DNA of 64,000 nucleotides, from NCBI GenBank assembly GCA_010909165.1, contig MU008162.1, forward strand, positions 1,178,001 through 1,242,000, read 5' to 3'. The stretch comes from Anthoceros angustus. Its lineage: Eukaryota > Streptophyta > Anthocerotopsida > Anthocerotales > Anthocerotaceae. Below are positions 46,018 through 57,310 of this stretch, one piece after another. Both the position numbers and the translations under genes were made by a program. How positions within the stretch are numbered: the stretch's first letter is position 1; every line of letters starts with the position of its first letter. The notes beneath the pieces are model-generated. The model did not search any database. It saw only the letters and a program-made list of their open reading frames with translations, and was not told where the DNA came from.

Positions 46018-46981
46018 ATGCCTCTCCAAGGAAGATCGTTTGATGGTCAACAACACAACTTCCACACCTGGAAGTTTAGAATTACAAGTATACTGAAGGA
46101 AAGGAAACTATGGGACTACGTTTATGGAACAGGCTCTTCACTGACCCCTATACCTCGTCCAACAGGCGCCGGGACCACATTTGCACAAATAGAGGAATAG
46201 GAAGAGAAGAATCAGCATGCCCAGAACGTTATCATGCAAGGCATGAGGTTAGGAAATGTGCAGCAGCGAGAGCGAACAAACACCGCAGCTCAAGCATGGA
46301 GACAGCTCCATGACATATATGCCACATCTGACATCATGCACACTGTGCATACCAATAAAAATATTTTGCACTAAGGATGTCAAAAGGAGACCAGGTAGAC
46401 GCACATACCATGCTCGTCAGGTGTTGGACTGCTAAATTTCAAGCAATTGGCTTCACCATGACCGAAGATCTTTCAGCCGCCATATTACTTACCACATTAC
46501 CCGAATCCTGGATCTCCGTGGTGCAATCCCTACAAGGAGTCACACCACTTTAAGTAAACAGGTTATCAGTGCAATGTTAATGGAGGAAGGAAGAAGAAAG
46601 GTTTTTGCCACTTCCTTCGGCGGTGAATCCTCCAATGCCGCATATTTCACCAGAAGAGGAAGATCCCGGGGCCGAGGCAAACCTACTTTCAGAGGACAGA
46701 CCCCTAGAGGCAGAGGATTTTATCCAAGAGGCAGGGGCAGCCCTCATCCTACATGGAGAAAAATATGCAACTATTGTAAGATACCGGGTCATAGCTATGA
46801 AGAAAGGCCCAAGAGAATGGCAGATAATAATTACAAAAACAGACCAGACCCGTCAGGACGGTTAGCATTAACTATGAAACAACACTCAAAGGCATTCCTA
46901 TGCCTCCAGGATATTAAACTAGACTCACCTTCATCAGCACTTGTTGCCTCCTGCTTAACAGCTCAAAGCCGGTACTCCTAG
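46018..46981 (+). pseudogene. Copia gag, copy 1
   Basis: Frames show the gag N-terminal block (FDGQQHNFHTWKFRITSIL) and, after a stop in QIEE*EEKNQ, further pieces. From 46574 they show RRGRSRGRGKPTFRGQ followed by a zinc knuckle starting CNYCKIPGHSY, in which the last Cys is replaced by Arg (EERPKR). The gag start overlaps a shorter frame. It is broken and not expected to be functional. Confidence 0.85.
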
Positions 46982-47591
46982 TATATTGACTTAGGGGTGT
47001 TACAACATATGACTCCACACAGGGAGTATTTCAAAGACTTCAAACCATCCAAGCCGCCTCAATTTGTCAGCCTAGGTGACAATGCAAGACATACAATAAA
47101 AGGCCAGGGATCAGTGGATCTCCAGCTAAGACCAGGAAGCACACTCCAGATCTCAGACGTATTACACGTTCAGACTAACAAAACCTACTTTATTCGCAGA
47201 CGAGCAGTCCGAGTGTTACGTCTGCTTTGGGGAGGTCATCGCATCGTGGAGACACCCCAAGGGAGCTTCACGCCATGGCGACCGCTAGAAGTGGAGAGGA
47301 GTTTGTGCCTGCGTTCAATGGCGTTACCTAACCACATCATGAGGCCTCGCCGCCTGTGCCCGACCCTTCAACACGCTTTGGTTGGTTATTTGGAGGACAC
47401 CAAGAGAGTTGTTCCCCTACCCGTGAAAATATGTTTTCTCTTGTTATTCCGCTTGAAGACGAAAGTCACACATGTGGGTAGGTGTGGTGGTGGAGGTATT
47501 GAGAAATCAAAGCCATATGCTAATGAATGGTGGAGCGTTGTACAAGTGTGGGTATGGAAACTTGTCCTAAAACTGGAGAAAACATTGGGCT

Positions 47592-47787
47592 TGTTAAAGT
47601 AATAGCAAGCTACGCACTAGTTAGGGCACGCTTCAGTAGAAGCTACCAAAAGACACTTAATGAATGGTTACGCCCAAGAAATGTTTCACTAGCACTAGCT
47701 TAAGAACGATTTGCTTGCACGCACGTTGTATTCTCTGATCTATCAAGCAATACGGCTTAATCACCAATCAATTCCCAGATTGTTTTT
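47592..47787 (+). repeat. LTR 2 (duplicated copy)
   Basis: Essentially identical to LTR 1, and followed by the primer site TGGTATCAGAGCC at 47789. It is part of the duplicated unit, not an independent insertion. Confidence 0.88.
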
Positions 47788-48276
47788 ATGGTATCAGAGC
47801 CAGGCACAGCACAAGCCCACATCAAGCTCCTAGAGGCGCTACTTTAACAAGAGCATACAACGCGTCAACCAACAATTGGAATTGAAAATGAACGCAAAAC
47901 GCCTATCTTAAAAGGCGAGCAAAACCCATGCGGCTCATACAAAGAAGATCCACATAATCAACAATGATAAAGGAGTTCACATCAATATTTAACGCGTTCC
48001 TTCACCTATCTCTCCCAACATATCAAAGATAAGGTCCCGCCACTTAGACAAAATCAGCAACATAACCTCGCTCGAAAACCTCCATCAATAGAAATCGAGA
48101 CTCTACAAAACTCCATAATTCGAAACTCACTCTCTTTGAACACACACATCAAAATCTTGACACCACAAGTAGGATATACAGTGTTAATCACGATGCATCT
48201 TGATACAACTCGCCTCCTAAGACACACTTGCCATCCGCCTTTAGACACCGAACCGTCTAAAATGTCCTCACCCGAG

Positions 48277-49130
48277 ATATGCCTCTCCAAGGAAGATCGT
48301 TTGATGGTCAACAACACAACTTCCACACCTGGAAGTTTAGAATTACAAGTATACTGAAGGAAAGGAAACTATGGGACTACGTTTATGGAACAGGCTCTTC
48401 ACTGACCCCTATACCTCGTCCAACAGGCGCCGGGACCACATTTGCACAAATAGAGGAATAGGAAGAGAAGAATCAGCATGCCCAGAACGTTATCATGCAA
48501 GGCATGAGGTTAGGAAATGTGCAGCGAGAGCGAACAAACACAGCTCAAGCATGGAGACACTCCATGACATATATGCCACATCGACATCATGCACCGCATA
48601 CCAATATTTTGCACTAAGGATGTCAAAGGAGACTGTAGACGCACATACCATGCTCGTCGGTGTTGGATCGCTAAATTTCAAGCAATTGGCTTCACCATGA
48701 CCAAGATCTTTCACCGCCATATTACTTACCACATTACCCGAATCTCGATCTCCGTGGTGCAATCCTACAAGGAGTCACACCACTTTAAGTAACAGTTATC
48801 GCAATGTTAATGGAGGAAGAAGAAAGGTTTTGCCACTTCCGGTGAATCCTCCAATGCCGCATATTTCACCGTAAGAGGAAGATCCCGGCCGAGGCAAACC
48901 TACTTTCGTGAGGATGACCCTCAGAGGCGAGGATTTTATCCAAGAGGCGGGCAGCCTCATCCTACATGGAGAAAAATATGCAACTATTGTAAGATACCGG
49001 GTCATAGCTATGAAGAAAGGCCCAAGAGAATGGCAGATAATAATTACAAAAACAGACCAGACCCGTCAGGACGGTTAGCATTAACTATGAAACAACACTC
49101 AAAGGCATTCCTATGCCTCCAGGATATTAA
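48277..49130 (+). pseudogene. Copia gag, copy 2, frameshifted
   Basis: Matches the gag of copy 1 but has additional indels that break the Arg/Gly-rich segment near 48840-48960. The zinc knuckle region CNYCKIPGHSY is still readable near 48980. Confidence 0.82.
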
Positions 49131-49637
49131 ACTAGACTCACCTTCATCAGCACTTGTTGCCTCTCGCTAATGACTCAAAAGCCGGTACTCTAGTATATTG
49201 ACTTAGGGGTGTTACAACATATGACTCCACACAGGGAGTATTTCAAAGACTTCAAACCATCCAAGCCGCCTCAATTTGTCAGCCTAGGTGACAATGCAAG
49301 ACATACAATAAAAGGCCAGGGATCAGTGGATCTCCAGCTAAGACCAGGAAGCACACTCCAGATCTCAGACGTATTACACGTTCCAGGACTAACAAAAAAC
49401 CTACTTTCAGTTCGCAAGATAGACGAGTCTGAGTGTTACGTCTGTTTTGGGGGAGGTCACTGCATCGTGGAGACACCCCAAGGGGAGCTTCCTGCCACTG
49501 GAAACTTGCAGAATGATGATCTCTATCATCCTAACATGGATGACACTTAGTACCTTGCTCTCCTGTCATCTGCTTCAACCAAACCAAGAAAGTCTTACCT
49601 ATGGCATGCAAGACTCGCCCATATGGGTGTATAGCGA

Positions 49638-50470
49638 ATGAAGAAGATGTTGTCTACAGGCGCAGCTAGAGGCATTTCACTTACCAGCGCGGAGGCGTTT
49701 GGATTTTGTGAGGCCTGCTCACTCGGGATGAGCCACCGCGCTCCATTTCCCAAGTCTACAACCATATCCACAAAACGACTAGAATTAGTCCACACTGATA
49801 TTTGTGGACCATTCAAGAAATCAACTCATGGCTACTTACATTTCATGCTGATCATAGACGATATGAGTCGCTTCACAATACTCTACCTATTGAAGCAGAA
49901 GTCACAGGCTCTAGCCTGTTTTCAAGAGTACACAGCCTGGGCTGAGAAGCAGACTGGAGAAACACTCATGACCATACGCTCATATGAAGGAGAAGAATAG
50001 AACTCCCATGATTTTCTGCAGTTCTGCAAGTTATACGGCATTAGCAAACAGGTTACCACCCCCCATACATCTCAACAGAATGGGGTATGTGAACGGATGA
50101 ACCGAACAGTTCAGGACTCGGCTGGCAATCTTGTCCTTGTAACCATCCTCGCCGGAAGCTATGTCTCACGCAGTTTACCTGATCAATAGGTCCTGACGAC
50201 TGCTCTCCCACAACAAACCCCTTACGAAGCCTGGACATGCCACAAACCCGAGCTCTCCAATCTCAGGGTCTTCGGCTCTCCGGTGTATGCTCATGTGCCT
50301 AAAGCCACAAGAACTAAGCTCGAGGACCATGCTCGCATATACATCTTCATCAAATTTATCAACGGCATCAAAGGCTTTAAGATCATGCACCCGCACACTT
50401 ACCAGATGATTTATTCACGGGATGTGACCTTCTTAGAGCACATGCAAGGCTCAATGCCAATGGGAGCCCC
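49638..50470 (+). pseudogene. Copia integrase, degenerate
   Basis: FCEACSLGMSHRAPFP, LVHTDICGPF (first catalytic Asp), DMSRFTILYLLKQK, then TIRSYEGEE where LRSDNGGE would be expected, so the second catalytic Asp is lost. A stop follows. TTPHTSQQNGVCERMNRT and NLRVFGSPVYAHVP continue in another frame. Inactive. Confidence 0.85.
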
Positions 50471-51065
50471 ACACCAGAGTTGGACGCTAGCGAAGGCGAC
50501 GTCCTCATGGGTGCACCTTCACCTGCACCTCCTACAACAGCAGGCTCAGCAGAATCGGCAGACCTCAGTCGACCTCTCGGATGAAGTCATAGTTTTCGGT
50601 GTCTTTAATGAGGCGGAGCTTGCCTCTTCACCGTCTATGCAGCCCATGGCCTCCCGTACACCTCGTCACCCACAGTGTGCAGGCGGAGATGCCAACGGCT
50701 CATATGACTCTCACAATGATGGCTCTTCATGCATAGACGTGCCACGAGGCACACCACGCAAGCTTCCCTAGGTCGCGATGCTCAGCCCTAGCGCGCTCCA
50801 GCCTTATCCTCATCATCGCCCGCCAACTCTAACTCTAGACGCGGTCTTCAACCTACCGGGGCGGCGGAGGTGGACGCACCTTTTCGCTCTCCAGGCAGAG
50901 TCTCTCCAGAGTTAGGCACAGGCGCCGTTTCTCAGGGCCACAAGTCACTTATCCAAGGCGCTCATGATGACCATATGGGCGCACATGGCCATCAACGGGA
51001 TACCAGGTTTGGTAGGCATACACACCGAACAAATGCAGGTACTATACGAAGGTATTCCCGTCTAA

Positions 51066-52091
51066 TTGACGGGACCCCAAATGCATTTAGCATATTGTTT
51101 ATCTGCTGCCATTGATCAATTTGTACCTGCCACTTATCCTGGAGCTATTACTTGCTCCGAAAGGGAAAATTGGAAAATTGCTATTAAATTAGAATTAGAT
51201 TCACTCAAGGCTCACAAAACTTGGACTCTTACTACTTTACCACCAAATAGAAAGTTAGTAGGATCCAAGTGGACATTTAAAATCAAGCTCAATGCAGACG
51301 GCAGCATAGAAAGGTGTAAGGCTAAGTTAGTGGCGAAGGGATATTCACAACTACACGGCTTCGAGTACGACAAAACCTGATTACATCCTTAAGAACCCGT
51401 TTAGTATTAACTTCTCATCATGATTATGAATTAATGCAGTTAGATATAAAAACTGCTTTCTTATATGGAGACCTTGACCATGATATCTATATGGAGATAC
51501 GTGAGGGCATACATATAAGAAATAAGGCAAAATATAAAGCTTGCAAATTACTAAAAGTATTATATGGATTCAAGCAAAGTGCTATGAAGTGGAACTCTAA
51601 ACTAGATATTAGCCTCAAGTCCTTAGGCTTTACCAGGTTAGACTCAGATAGTAACATCTAGATACGTTAGAATATCTATCAATCATTTTATCGTTCTATG
51701 AGTCTACCTTGACGATATTGTCCTTATATCTAACTCTAAGGACATACTAGAAGAAACTAGATTAATGCTTTCAAATGAGTTCGCTATGACCATATGGAGG
51801 GATCTTTCCTATTGCCTCGGAATTCAAGTGCTTAAGCATAGAAATGTTAGGAGTACATTCATTCATCAATCAAAATATATTCAAGAGATTCTTACCAAAT
51901 ACAAGATATTGGAAGCCAAACCTATATCCACACCAATGGAAGCGAACCTTAAACTCAGTACAGCTGATGAGCAGCGAGGTCAACATTTAGACACCAATGA
52001 GTTTCCCTATTCTTCAGCCATAGGAAGCCTTATGTATCTCATGGTCTGCACAAGACCTGACTTGGCCTATTTAGTGGGAGTTCTATCATAA
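51066..52091 (+). pseudogene. Copia reverse transcriptase, degenerate
   Basis: SKWTFKIKLNADGSI and AKLVAKGYSQ, then a stop after GFEYDKT. MQLDIKTAFLYGDL and LYGFKQSAMKWN follow, then stops through the YVDD region. DLSYCLGIQVLKH, KPISTPMEANL and LMYLMVCTRPDLAY complete the order. At least four breaks. Confidence 0.87.
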
Positions 52092-52650
52092 TTGCTAGCA
52101 AATCCCACACAACACCATTGGAAAGCCGTTAAGCGTGTATTTAGATATCTTAGGGCCACTTCAGATATGAGACTTTTATATCAATTACACATCAAGCATA
52201 ATGAGCTTTTCCAGCTTCTCGGTTTCAGCGATGCCGATTGGGCCGGAAACTCCAACAACAGGAAAAGCACTAGTAGTTATGTCTAGCTGCTTGGAGGGAT
52301 AGCTACTAGCTGCATGGAGCAGCAAGAGACAACAGATTGTGGCTCTCAGCTCGATAGAAGCAAAATATTGTTCCGTAACTCACGGTTGCAAGGAAGGTGT
52401 TTGGCAACTGCTCGAATTATCAGAACTTAGGGAGCAGCAACAAATACCTAGACCTCTTTATAGCGACAATCAGGCAGCAATCGCATTCACCTATAACCCA
52501 AAATTCCACGCACGTACAAAGCACGTGGAAGTTCTATTTCATTTTATCAGACAGGTAGTTGAGGATGGGAAGTTTGAAGTCTTTTACCTCTAAACAGAGC
52601 AAATGATCGCCGACATGCTCACCAAGGCCCTTACCACAGCCAAGCATCAA
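52092..52650 (+). pseudogene. Copia RNase H, degenerate
   Basis: HHWKAVKRVFRYLRATS, GFSDADWAGNSNNRKSTS then a stop (TAG after SSYV), LSSIEAKYCSVTHGCKE, YSDNQAAIAFTYNPKFHARTKHVEV, and MLTKALTTAKHQ after a further stop. RNase H order is complete but interrupted. Confidence 0.87.
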
Positions 52651-52728
52651 TAACATACAGCGACAATGGGATTGAGAAGATTATTCGAAGCTAATAATTA
52701 GCACTAGTGCCCGCTTATTAAGTGGTAG

Positions 52729-52923
52729 TGTTAGAGTAATAGTAAGCTACGCACTAGTTAGGGCACGCTTCAATAGAAGCTATCAAAAGACACTTAATGA
52801 ACAGTCACGCCCAAGAGACGTTTCACCAGCACTAGCTTAAGAACGATTCGCTTGCACGCACATTGTATTCTGTAATCTATCCAGCAATACGGCTTAATCA
52901 CCAATCAATTCCCAGATTGTTTT
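52729..52923 (+). repeat. LTR 3 (3' LTR) of the second copia element
   Basis: Begins TGTTAGAGTAATAGTAAGC and ends CCCAGATTGTTTT. It differs from LTR 1 at about ten or more sites (for example AACAGTCACGCC versus AATGGTTACGCC), consistent with an older insertion. Confidence 0.88.
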
Positions 52924-54163
52924 GAGGACTTGGTCAGGAAAGGATCACCTAGAACGTGGAAAGTAATCTGTTCACCTAGAACGTAGAAACGACCAACCAT
53001 GAAGAGGATCCTTGGTTGTTGTGCGATCGTTGAGTGTGGAGATTGGAGTATACCTAGACGGAAAACATTTTGGTATTTGGGGTCAATTTTGTGGACGCCA
53101 ACATCGAGAGCAAACCAATCGAGTCGAGATTCTAGAATTGCAGGACCAAGCGAGGTGTTGTGACCTTGATGGGTGAGAACCTAGCCGTTTACAATAAGGG
53201 AGGGACGACTGTGGAATGTGCTACGATGAAGAAGTTTTCTCAGTCTTTGTCAGCGCACAAGCAATGCATAGCCTAGTTGGAGGTATCTCACGTAGGAAGT
53301 AGTTCTGCTAAACATGGGCTCAAGCTCAAACCACCCAAGATGTACTTTGGAGCTCGGGATCCGGGAGCCCTTGTTCAAATATGGATCTACAAAATGGGGA
53401 AGCACAAGAAGGAGTAGTTAAAGAGTGTTAAAAAGCATGCTTCATTTCTTGCATGCTTCAGACACTTGCATTTCTTGCACGCTTCAGACACGCTGTGAAG
53501 AGTCAGGCGCAATAGGCAGAGAAACCCCCCGGAGCGAAGGAGAAAGGAAAGATGAAAGTCGATTGCATCCCTACTAACACATGTTTGCTGGATTTTCAGT
53601 TGAACGTTTATAGTGGGCAATACGGGTGAAGCAATCTGCCGTGAGAGCATCTCCTGCTAACTACCGGAGCTAAAGATGTTGCGTCTCCTCCCTACCACCC
53701 CCAAGATATCGTAGTCCGGAATAAAAAAGGGCCTACTTACCACTGGAGCTAAAGATGTTGCGTCTCCTAAAATGAGTCAATGTGAGTCCGTTGTGAAAAT
53801 TGCGTGTATAAGATTTATAATTTTTAGAATTTATGCAGTTATTATAACATAAGCTATATGCTGTCATCGTTGAGCCGTTTCGTAACCCTCATTACAATCG
53901 CGGTCCTCGATCTTGGGCATTCCTAACAGTTCGCTGGCATGGTGACCTTGGAGTAGGCATAGAGATAAAAAGGAGAGAAAAGGGCGTAGTGTTTAGGGGG
54001 AAGAAATAATAATATTATAAGTGGAGGGAAGGCAGGGTGTGGTCCCTCGGAAAGCGTATGGGGATGGTATGGTTGGAGCTGGGGACTGGCACAGTCGTGT
54101 TGGGTAGCGGCAGACTGCCAGCAGGGGGCGGGGGAGGAAGGACGGGAGCGGGAGCTCGGGGCG
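52924..54163. other. Intergenic; no gene seen
   Basis: No coding motif. A segment of about 30 bp (GGAGCTAAAGATGTTGCGTCTCCT core) occurs at 53657-53689 and 53737-53768. The last 150 bp before 54164 are GC-rich and are likely promoter and 5' UTR of the DUF1068 gene. Confidence 0.45.
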
Positions 54164-55084
54164 ATGGCGCAGCAGCAGCACAATCACAATGCAGGCGGAG
54201 GCTGCTGCACCGTGTTTAGGGCCAAGGTGCTCATCGGCCTGCTGGCGCTCGCCTTCGGGCTGTACATCATCGGGCCCCCGCTGTACTGGCATGCGGTGGA
54301 GGAGGGCGCGGGCGCGGCCGGCAGCCATTCCGCCTCCTGCCCCATCTGCGACTGCGAGTGCGAGTGCGACTCCGAGAACCTGGCCGCCTTGGCGCTCGCA
54401 GGTATGTATGCTGCTGAGCAGCCCTACCGAGGCCCGATCTGGCCGGAAAGTGCCCGGATCTGACTTCTGTGCTGTGGTTTGATGGATCCAGGCCTGGGCA
54501 ACCTGACGCTGGGGGCCGCGGAGTGCGGCAGCGAGGACCAGGGCTGGCATTCCGACATGCAGGTCTCCAAGGAGGAGCTGCTGCGGGAGGAATTGCAGCT
54601 GCAGGAGGCGGTGGCCGCCGACACCAAGCAGCGCGCTGAGTCCGCGTACCTAGATGCCAAGAAGCTGGCGTCGCAGTACCAGAAGGAGGCGGAGAAATGC
54701 AACATCGGGATGGAGACGAGCGAGGAGGCCAGGGAGCGGGCCGAGGCTGCGTTGGAGGCGGAGAGGAAGAAATCCGCGCTGTGGCGGCAGCGGGCCAAGG
54801 AGCTGGGATGGAGTGAGAAGGTTGGGAGCGGGAGTGGAGTCAGGGTTGGGGCTAAGGCTGAGACGCAGGTGTCGGAGCCTGATGATCCCGCCGATATGCA
54901 GCTGAAGGTGATCCATCTGGATGAGATGAAGGAGGAGGTGCGTGATCCCGAGCTCAATGTGCAGGTCACGGGGGAGGTGAACCTCGGGAGCTCGTCCGGC
55001 GGTAGCAGCAGTGGCAGCAGCAGCACGTACAAGAAGAAAAAGTACGGGAAGAGGAAGAAACGCTCTTCCACCCCCTCCTTGTAG
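54164..55084 (+). CDS. DUF1068 (ELMO/NKS1-type) Golgi protein
   Basis: Plant DUF1068 family, whose Arabidopsis ELMO/NKS1 members are Golgi scaffold proteins needed for pectin synthesis and cell adhesion. Two exons: 54164-54401 and 54492-55084, with a 90-bp GT-AG intron splitting a Gly codon; 276 residues. An N-terminal membrane anchor (about residues 22-42, IGLLALAFGLYIIGPPLYW) is followed by a Cys cluster (CPICDCECEC), LGNLTLG, and a coiled-coil region (EELQLQEAVA, KLASQYQKEAEKCNIGMETSEEARERAE, ALWRQRAKELGW). The tail is long, Ser/Gly-rich and ends polybasic (KKKKYGKRKKR). Which ELMO paralogue it matches cannot be decided. Confidence 0.9.
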
Positions 55085-57310
55085 CGGTAGCTTGAGAGCA
55101 TGGCAGTAACAGCAGCAGCAGCACCATTCTTTGACTCAGGTGACTCCCAATAAGCAACTTGCAGAGTCCCGTGATTCACACCAGCTGGTAGTAGCTCAGT
55201 ATGAGTATCATAACCAGGAAGGAGCGTCGACGGCACTGCATTGCACTGGAAGAGGACTCGGTTTAGGGCAGCTGAAGATTTGAGGGTTAAGGGATCCTGA
55301 ATATAGAGGTCTGTGTCGGTCGGGTCTCAGATGGGAAGTGCTGAGAGGGAGAGGGGGGAAGGAATAGCAGGTGGAGCAGGGGCGTGTGCAAAGGGGTGGT
55401 GGAGATGCCAATTTGTCTTCACATCGCATCGAGCATATGCATCAAGCATGTAGATTTCTCGGACCTGGTCTGTGACACCATCCTTTATCGCCACCATCGT
55501 GCTCAGGCCACTGGCCATGTCGCACCCGGAAGGGTTGCAGCCCTGTTTCTTGTAGTGAGACCAGATTTGTCCTAATTAAAATTGCTCCGAAACTGCTTGG
55601 GAGCTATCAGTGCAGTGCAGCAGCTGCCGTCGGGTGGTTGGGATCTTCCTTCTCTTTTGGGCCTGCCAGTTCCTGCTCTTGAATCTCAGTGTCGGTGCAG
55701 GTGTCCCCATCTCTATGCCTTGCCGGACACAGTGCACCCTGAGCTGGACGCATCCTTGTCGAACGTGACTGGTGAGCCTTAACATGGAAAGTGCCATGAC
55801 GGGGAGTCAAATCGATGTCTGGAGCACCCATCTCTTTGGCTTTGTTTGCACTGTCTCCTCGTTTTATAATTTATCTCTATTTCACACGAGAAATCCATGG
55901 CCCTGATTTGACCTGCTTGTAATAGCATCTGGCTGCTATTTCTTTCAAAGTAGTGCGGCTCCCAGCTCTTCCTCGGATCTGAGTCCCTAGGGAACCCGAT
56001 CTTGCTGGACTAGCAGGAACCCCTGCCTGATCTTGCTGGTCGTTAGTAGGAACCGGTTTTTTTGTCATAGCAACCGGGTACCTCGTAGGTATGGACACAC
56101 ATTTATAAGAACGACCTAGGTAGGTATCCTCGGGGTAGACAATCGCGGGGCCTAGAGTCCAAATTGATTAGGCCACATGGACACACATTTATACCAAATT
56201 GCTTAGGTCACATGGACACACATTTGTAAGAACGCCGTTATTAAACGTCCTGCGCCTAGATGGGTACTTAGATGGGGTGCCTTCTCGCCTAGATGGGTAC
56301 TTAGATGGGGTGCCTAAAGGAGAAGGAGAAGTTACCCGCTTTCAGCTGCAGGTCAAGTGGCTTTCTTTCGTAGGGATAAATTGGTGGTGTTTGGCCCTCG
56401 TTCACGTAATTTCATTGACGCTGGTGATTGATTGAAGATTCTTTGTCTTGTTTGAATTTTGGACTTGGTACTTAAGAATTTGTACCATGGTGTATCTATG
56501 CTACTTGCACCAAGGGCATCCACTCCCTTTAGAAGAAGAAGAAGAAGAATTTTATTTAAGTCCACCAAGAACGGATTTCCGTCATGGGACTGAAATATGA
56601 TAATTACATAGATTACGGTAAAATAATCTGGACGAATGTACCATCCAAGTGGACCATAATATATTCTTCTTCTTCTTTCGCATAATATATTTTTCTTCTT
56701 CTTCCTCATAGGTTGTTCTCCGCCACCCCGGTGTTGAGGCTTTCTCCTAGGTAGGTATCTAAATCCTTTGGTTGTATCATCCATAGGCTTATTAACGGAC
56801 TGATGATACACCTACGTGGATTAATCAAACCAATTATGACTAATTTAATCTACCTCGGCATTCAGTTTGATATATAAAAATGTATATGATCATATTTAAA
56901 CATTGTAAACCCTAAACCCTATTTAATAAGTTAGTATAAAATCAAACAAATAAATATCTAAATGTTAAATTAGGTGCGTTAAATAACTCCATTAGAAACA
57001 TCCTCCTCCACATGTCCTGAACTTCTGCTTTGAAATAGTCATATGCACCCCTTCACGCTTGGCAATAAGAGTACGCAGAGCTTTGTGTTGTAAATAGGTG
57101 GCAGCATTGGACCAAACGCTGGCCACCAGCACTTTTTATCAGTATGTCATATCTTCCCAACCAAATTGAACTGCTGCTTGTGACTGAAGTCTGAAGGATG
57201 TATCACAGTGTACCATCAGTGATTGACGACCAGTCACTAATCCTAGCCGGGAACTTCTGGAGCCTCCACAGGACTCCACCTCCAGAGAGGAAGTTGAGTG
57301 CAAGTGTGCC
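55085..57310. other. Convergent intergenic region, no gene supported
   Basis: 3' flanks of the DUF1068 gene (plus) and the RING-CH gene (minus). Holds a 33-bp tandem repeat (56253-56315), several GGACACACATTTATA-like repeats (about 56092, 56179, 56213), an (AGA)n run (56531-56549) and two telomere-type CCCTAAA units (about 56906-56920). Short frames lack motifs. Confidence 0.45.
56253..56315. repeat. 33-bp tandem duplication
   Basis: CGCCTAGATGGGTACTTAGA begins at 56253 and again at 56286. The second copy covers 30 of 33 bp. Confidence 0.9.

Larger units (their letters stand above)
44965..47265. repeat. 2.3-kb tandem duplication, copy 1
   Basis: Runs from CTTCACGCCATGG (44965) through the flank, LTR 1, primer site and gag, to the protease-proximal region ending GGGAG at 47265. 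The next unit begins at 47266 with the same CTTCACGCCATGG. Copy 1 reads better as gag than copy 2. Confidence 0.9.
47266..49487. repeat. 2.3-kb tandem duplication, copy 2
   Basis: Second copy of the flank-LTR-gag segment. Up to about 49200 it differs from copy 1 by many 1-4 bp indels, mostly at CAG/CTG sites (AATTCAGAAAC versus AATTCGAAAC, AACCTGCC versus AACTCGCC, GAACCAGTC versus GAACCGTC). It then continues past the breakpoint into the rest of the element. Confidence 0.9.
45317..52923 (+). mobile_element. Second Ty1/copia element, decayed, with three LTRs
   Basis: Copia element with LTRs of about 195 bp at 45317-45512, 47592-47787 and 52729-52923 (TGTTA(A/G)AGTAATAG to CCCAGATTGTTTT). Primer sites start at 45514 and 47789. 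The middle LTR exists because flank, LTR and gag are duplicated in tandem. Domains in order: gag with zinc knuckle, integrase (49638-50470), reverse transcriptase (51066-52091) and RNase H (52092-52650). All are broken by stops or shifts. No matching 5-bp target duplication was found (GGGCT before LTR 1, GAGGA after LTR 3), so ends may have been rearranged. LTR 3 is clearly more diverged from LTRs 1 and 2 than the LTR pair at 20.9 kb. Confidence 0.92.

Noticed and set aside
47592-47787. Middle LTR read as a separate solo LTR insertion
   Set aside because: Its flanks on both sides repeat those of LTR 1, so it is explained by tandem duplication rather than insertion.
56906-56920. Telomere-type CCCTAAA units
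   Set aside because: Only two units inside AT-rich DNA, as often found by chance or as promoter telo-boxes; not a telomere.
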